From contig DKVN01000008.1 in the NCBI GenBank assembly GCA_002491225.1, positions 1 to 6,864 on the forward strand: a stretch of DNA of 6,864 nt. Reading direction: 5' to 3'. This DNA is from Faecalibacterium sp. UBA7177. Its GTDB lineage: Bacteria > Bacillota > Clostridia > Oscillospirales > Ruminococcaceae. The notes beneath the pieces were generated by a model. That model searched no databases. It was not told the origin of the DNA and saw only the letters and a program-made list of their open reading frames with translations. A program made the translations under genes and the position numbers. Of this stretch, positions 5,746 to 6,864 are shown one piece after another. The stretch's first letter is position 1. Every line of letters begins with the position of its first letter.

Positions 5746-6345
5746 ATGACAAACCGTTACGGGTATATCCGGGTGTCCAGCAAGGAACAAAACGAGGAGC
5801 GGCAGCGCATCGCGATGCAGCAGGCGGGGCTTTTGCCCAAAAATGTCTATCTGGACAAGCAGTCCGGCAAGGATTTTGCCCGCCCGCAGTACCAAAAGCT
5901 GCTGCGCAGGCTGAAACGGGACGACCTGCTCTATGTCAAAAGCATCGACCGGCTCGGCCGCAACTACGAGGAAATTTTGCAGCAGTGGCGGCTGCTGACC
6001 AAGGACAAAGGGGTGGACATCGTGGTGCTGGACATGCCCCTTTTGGACACCCGACGCGGCAAGGACCTGATGGGCACCTTTTTGAGCGACATCGTGCTGC
6101 AGCTGCTCTCCTTCGTGGCCGAAAACGAGCGGACGACCATCCGCCAGCGGCAGGCCGAGGGCATCGCGGCGGCAAGGGCACGCGGGGTGCGGCTGGGCCG
6201 CCCGCCGCAGCCGCTGCCCGCCAGCTTCCCCGGCGTCTGCCGCCGCTGGAAGACGGGCCGGATCACCGCCAGCGCCGCCGCGCAGGAATGCCAAATGCCC
6301 CTCAGCAGTTTTTTGTATCGGGCAAAAAATTACGATATCACGTAA
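5746..6345 (+). CDS. Serine site-specific recombinase (resolvase/invertase family)
   Basis: This 199-residue protein is the normal size for small resolvases and DNA invertases. The catalytic domain starts YGYIRVSSKEQ (5-15); Ser11 is the expected nucleophile, with Arg9 beside it. VKSIDRLGRN at 64-73 carries the conserved Asp68, Arg69 and Arg72. AENERTTIRQRQAEGI at 125-140 begins the long dimerisation helix, followed by ARARGVRLGRP leading into the DNA-binding tail. Residues about 158-194 form a Hin-type helix-turn-helix (TASAAAQECQMPLSSFLYRA). The enzyme cuts both strands at a central dinucleotide through phosphoserine links. The ATG at 5746-5748 is supported by AGGGAGG (5731-5737) and by the family N-terminus; the frame extends upstream, but that part is not family-like. 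No transposase or phage gene adjoins it, so a local inversion or resolution role is plausible. Confidence 0.93.
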   Translation: MTNRYGYIRVSSKEQNEERQRIAMQQAGLLPKNVYLDKQSGKDFARPQYQKLLRRLKRDDLLYVKSIDRLGRNYEEILQQWRLLTKDKGVDIVVLDMPLLDTRRGKDLMGTFLSDIVLQLLSFVAENERTTIRQRQAEGIAAARARGVRLGRPPQPLPASFPGVCRRWKTGRITASAAAQECQMPLSSFLYRAKNYDIT

Positions 6346-6353
6346 AAAACAAG

Positions 6354-6407
6354 AAAAAGGCTCCGGTTTACAAAAAAGTATACTTTTTCGTAAACCGGGG
6401 CCTTTTT
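6354..6407. repeat. 54-bp near-perfect palindrome; repeat copy 2 and probable terminator
   Basis: Two 27-base arms meet at the centre of GTATAC (6378-6383) and match at 25 positions; one of the two mismatches becomes a G-U pair in RNA. The outer part, AAAAAGGCTCCGG with CCGGGGCCTTTTT, has the layout of a bidirectional intrinsic terminator and lies 8 bp past the recombinase stop. The inner part, TTTACAAAAAAGTATACT (6367-6384), is shared with copies 1 and 3. The inner symmetry (about 30 bp around a central AT) has the size and form of a serine-recombinase crossover site. Both roles could be real. Confidence 0.7.
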
Positions 6408-6412
6408 GGGCT

Positions 6413-6441
6413 GGCAGGTAAAAGTGCTGGTTTTTCCTGCC
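6413..6441. repeat. Inverted repeat between recombinase and csrA
   Basis: GGCAGG (6413-6418) and CCTGCC (6436-6441) pair, with inner AAAA (6420-6423) and TTTT (6431-6434), leaving a 7-nt loop. No T run follows the stem. It stands between repeat copies 2 and 3 and may be an accessory binding site or an RNA hairpin. Confidence 0.5.
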
Positions 6442-6515
6442 CTTTCACTGAGCATATTCGGGCAGAATCGCGAAAACTTAATGCGATTTTCTAAAAATTT
6501 TCGCCCGGCAGGGCC

Positions 6516-6546
6516 TTACAAAAAAGTATACCTTTTCGAAAATCCG
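6516..6546 (+). repeat. GTATAC-centred repeat, copy 3
   Basis: TTACAAAAAAGTATAC (6516-6531) is identical to the corresponding part of copy 2 and continues with near-identical bases into CCGGGG. Its arms are only partly symmetrical (about 12 of 18). It is in direct orientation to copy 2, with centres 148 bp apart. Confidence 0.7.
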
Positions 6547-6594
6547 GGGGCAAAAACAGAACATCAGATACGAGGGGCGGGCCTTTGCCGGGAT

Positions 6595-6640
6595 GGGCAG
6601 AGGGGACGGAGCGCACCTGCCCCCAGAGATGCGAAAGGAG
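6595..6640 (+). promoter_or_regulatory. csrA leader with two CsrA-type (ANGGA) motifs
   Basis: GGGCAG (6595-6600) and CTGCCC (6617-6622) form a stem whose 16-nt loop contains ACGGA (6606-6610). A second ANGGA motif, AAGGA (6635-6639), coincides with the csrA ribosome binding site. CsrA dimers bind such paired sites, typically one in a loop and one at the ribosome binding site, and block translation. Autoregulation is inferred. Confidence 0.4.
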
Positions 6641-6650
6641 TTGCAGAGGG

Positions 6651-6864
6651 ATGCTTGTTTTGGGGCGGAACATCGGGGACACGATCGTGATCGGCGACGA
6701 CATCTACATCACGATCTTTGAGACCAGCCCGGTGGGCAACAAGTTCAAGATCGCGATCGACGCGCCGCGGGAGCTGAAGATCTCGCGGGGGGAGGGCTAC
6801 CGGGACGACCCCGAGCGCTGGCCCAAGATCGAGGCGATGAAGGCCGAGTCGATGCGGCGCTCCA
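6651..6864 (+). CDS. csrA: Carbon storage regulator CsrA, cut by window edge
   Basis: 71 codons are visible with no stop before the edge. MLVLGRNIGDTIVIGDDIYITI at the start and FKIAIDAPRELKISRGE at 32-48 match CsrA, a dimeric RNA-binding protein that recognises GGA in hairpin loops and controls translation or mRNA stability; in Firmicutes it is best known for repressing flagellin synthesis under control of FliW. Leu4, Arg6 and the Arg of the C-terminal RNA-binding strand (R46) are present. Arg7 is Asn, and the usual VHREE reads ISRGE. The tail after residue 48 (YRDDPERWPKIEAMKAESMRRS) is charged and unlike the short tail of model CsrA proteins. The ATG at 6651 has AAGGAG (6635-6640) 10 nt upstream. 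No flagellar gene is visible, but the sequence ends here. Confidence 0.88.
   Translation, partial: MLVLGRNIGDTIVIGDDIYITIFETSPVGNKFKIAIDAPRELKISRGEGYRDDPERWPKIEAMKAESMRRS

Larger units (their letters stand above)
6346..6650. other. 305-bp intergenic region between recombinase and csrA
   Basis: No gene is seen. Compared with its surroundings the first 200 bp are AT-rich and packed with inverted repeats: the 54-bp palindrome at 6354-6407; GGCAGG/CCTGCC with an inner AAAA/TTTT at 6413-6441; and competing stems at 6466-6488 (AATCGC/GCGATT) and 6470-6504 (GCGAAAA/TTTTCGC). Repeat copy 3 follows at 6516-6531. The last part (about 6590-6650) is the csrA leader. I could not identify a convincing csrA promoter. 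Confidence 0.65.

Noticed and set aside
6346..6546. CRISPR-like array from the repeat copies
   Set aside because: Only two direct copies with a structured spacer of about 130 bp and no cas genes.
5566..6650. Insertion sequence or transposon carrying the recombinase
   Set aside because: No transposase, no terminal inverted repeats with target duplications, and the protein is of resolvase/invertase size; the flanking repeats fit recombinase sites better.

Overview
The window comes from a GC-rich member of the Firmicutes, most likely an anaerobic Clostridia of the Oscillospiraceae/Ruminococcaceae type. The evidence is the Firmicutes-specific gene set (darA, ricT, a YitT-family protein), the darA-holB-ricT gene order, csrA beside them, strong AAGGAGG-type ribosome binding sites and sigma-A promoters with TATACT -10 boxes. 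The species cannot be named from this sequence.

Layout. Positions 1 to about 5650 are a leftward block. Reading in the direction of transcription it holds: a promoter and a ~305-nt structured leader; mgtE (magnesium channel); a YitT/DUF2179 membrane protein; a 417-bp non-coding stretch with weak DnaA-box-like sequences; a rhomboid-fold membrane protein without the catalytic histidine; a second good promoter; darA (cyclic-di-AMP receptor); holB (DNA polymerase III delta prime); and the first 97 codons of ricT, which runs off the left edge. From about 5680 rightward, transcription reverses: a small serine recombinase with its own promoter, a 305-bp AT-richer intergenic region full of inverted repeats, and csrA, which runs off the right edge.

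How the genes relate. darA-holB-ricT is a conserved housekeeping neighbourhood covering second-messenger sensing, clamp loading and RNA-processing/developmental control. mgtE and the YitT gene are probably co-transcribed from the promoter at 5616-5645. The recombinase sits between the divergent mgtE and csrA units.

The most interesting signal is a short sequence, TTTACAAAAA(G)AGTATAC, occurring three times around the recombinase: once overlapping the mgtE promoter (5616-5634, leftward), once as the centre of a 54-bp near-perfect palindrome just downstream of the recombinase (6354-6407), and once 148 bp further on (centre 6528/6529). The first copy is inverted relative to the other two. If these are crossover sites of the recombinase, inverting the 761-bp segment between copies 1 and 2 would take the TTGACA -35 box away from mgtE, aim the whole promoter at csrA, and break the palindrome that now looks like a terminator. 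This promoter-switch model is inference. A plain terminator, a dispersed repeat family, or chance resemblance at an AT-rich promoter are the main alternatives.
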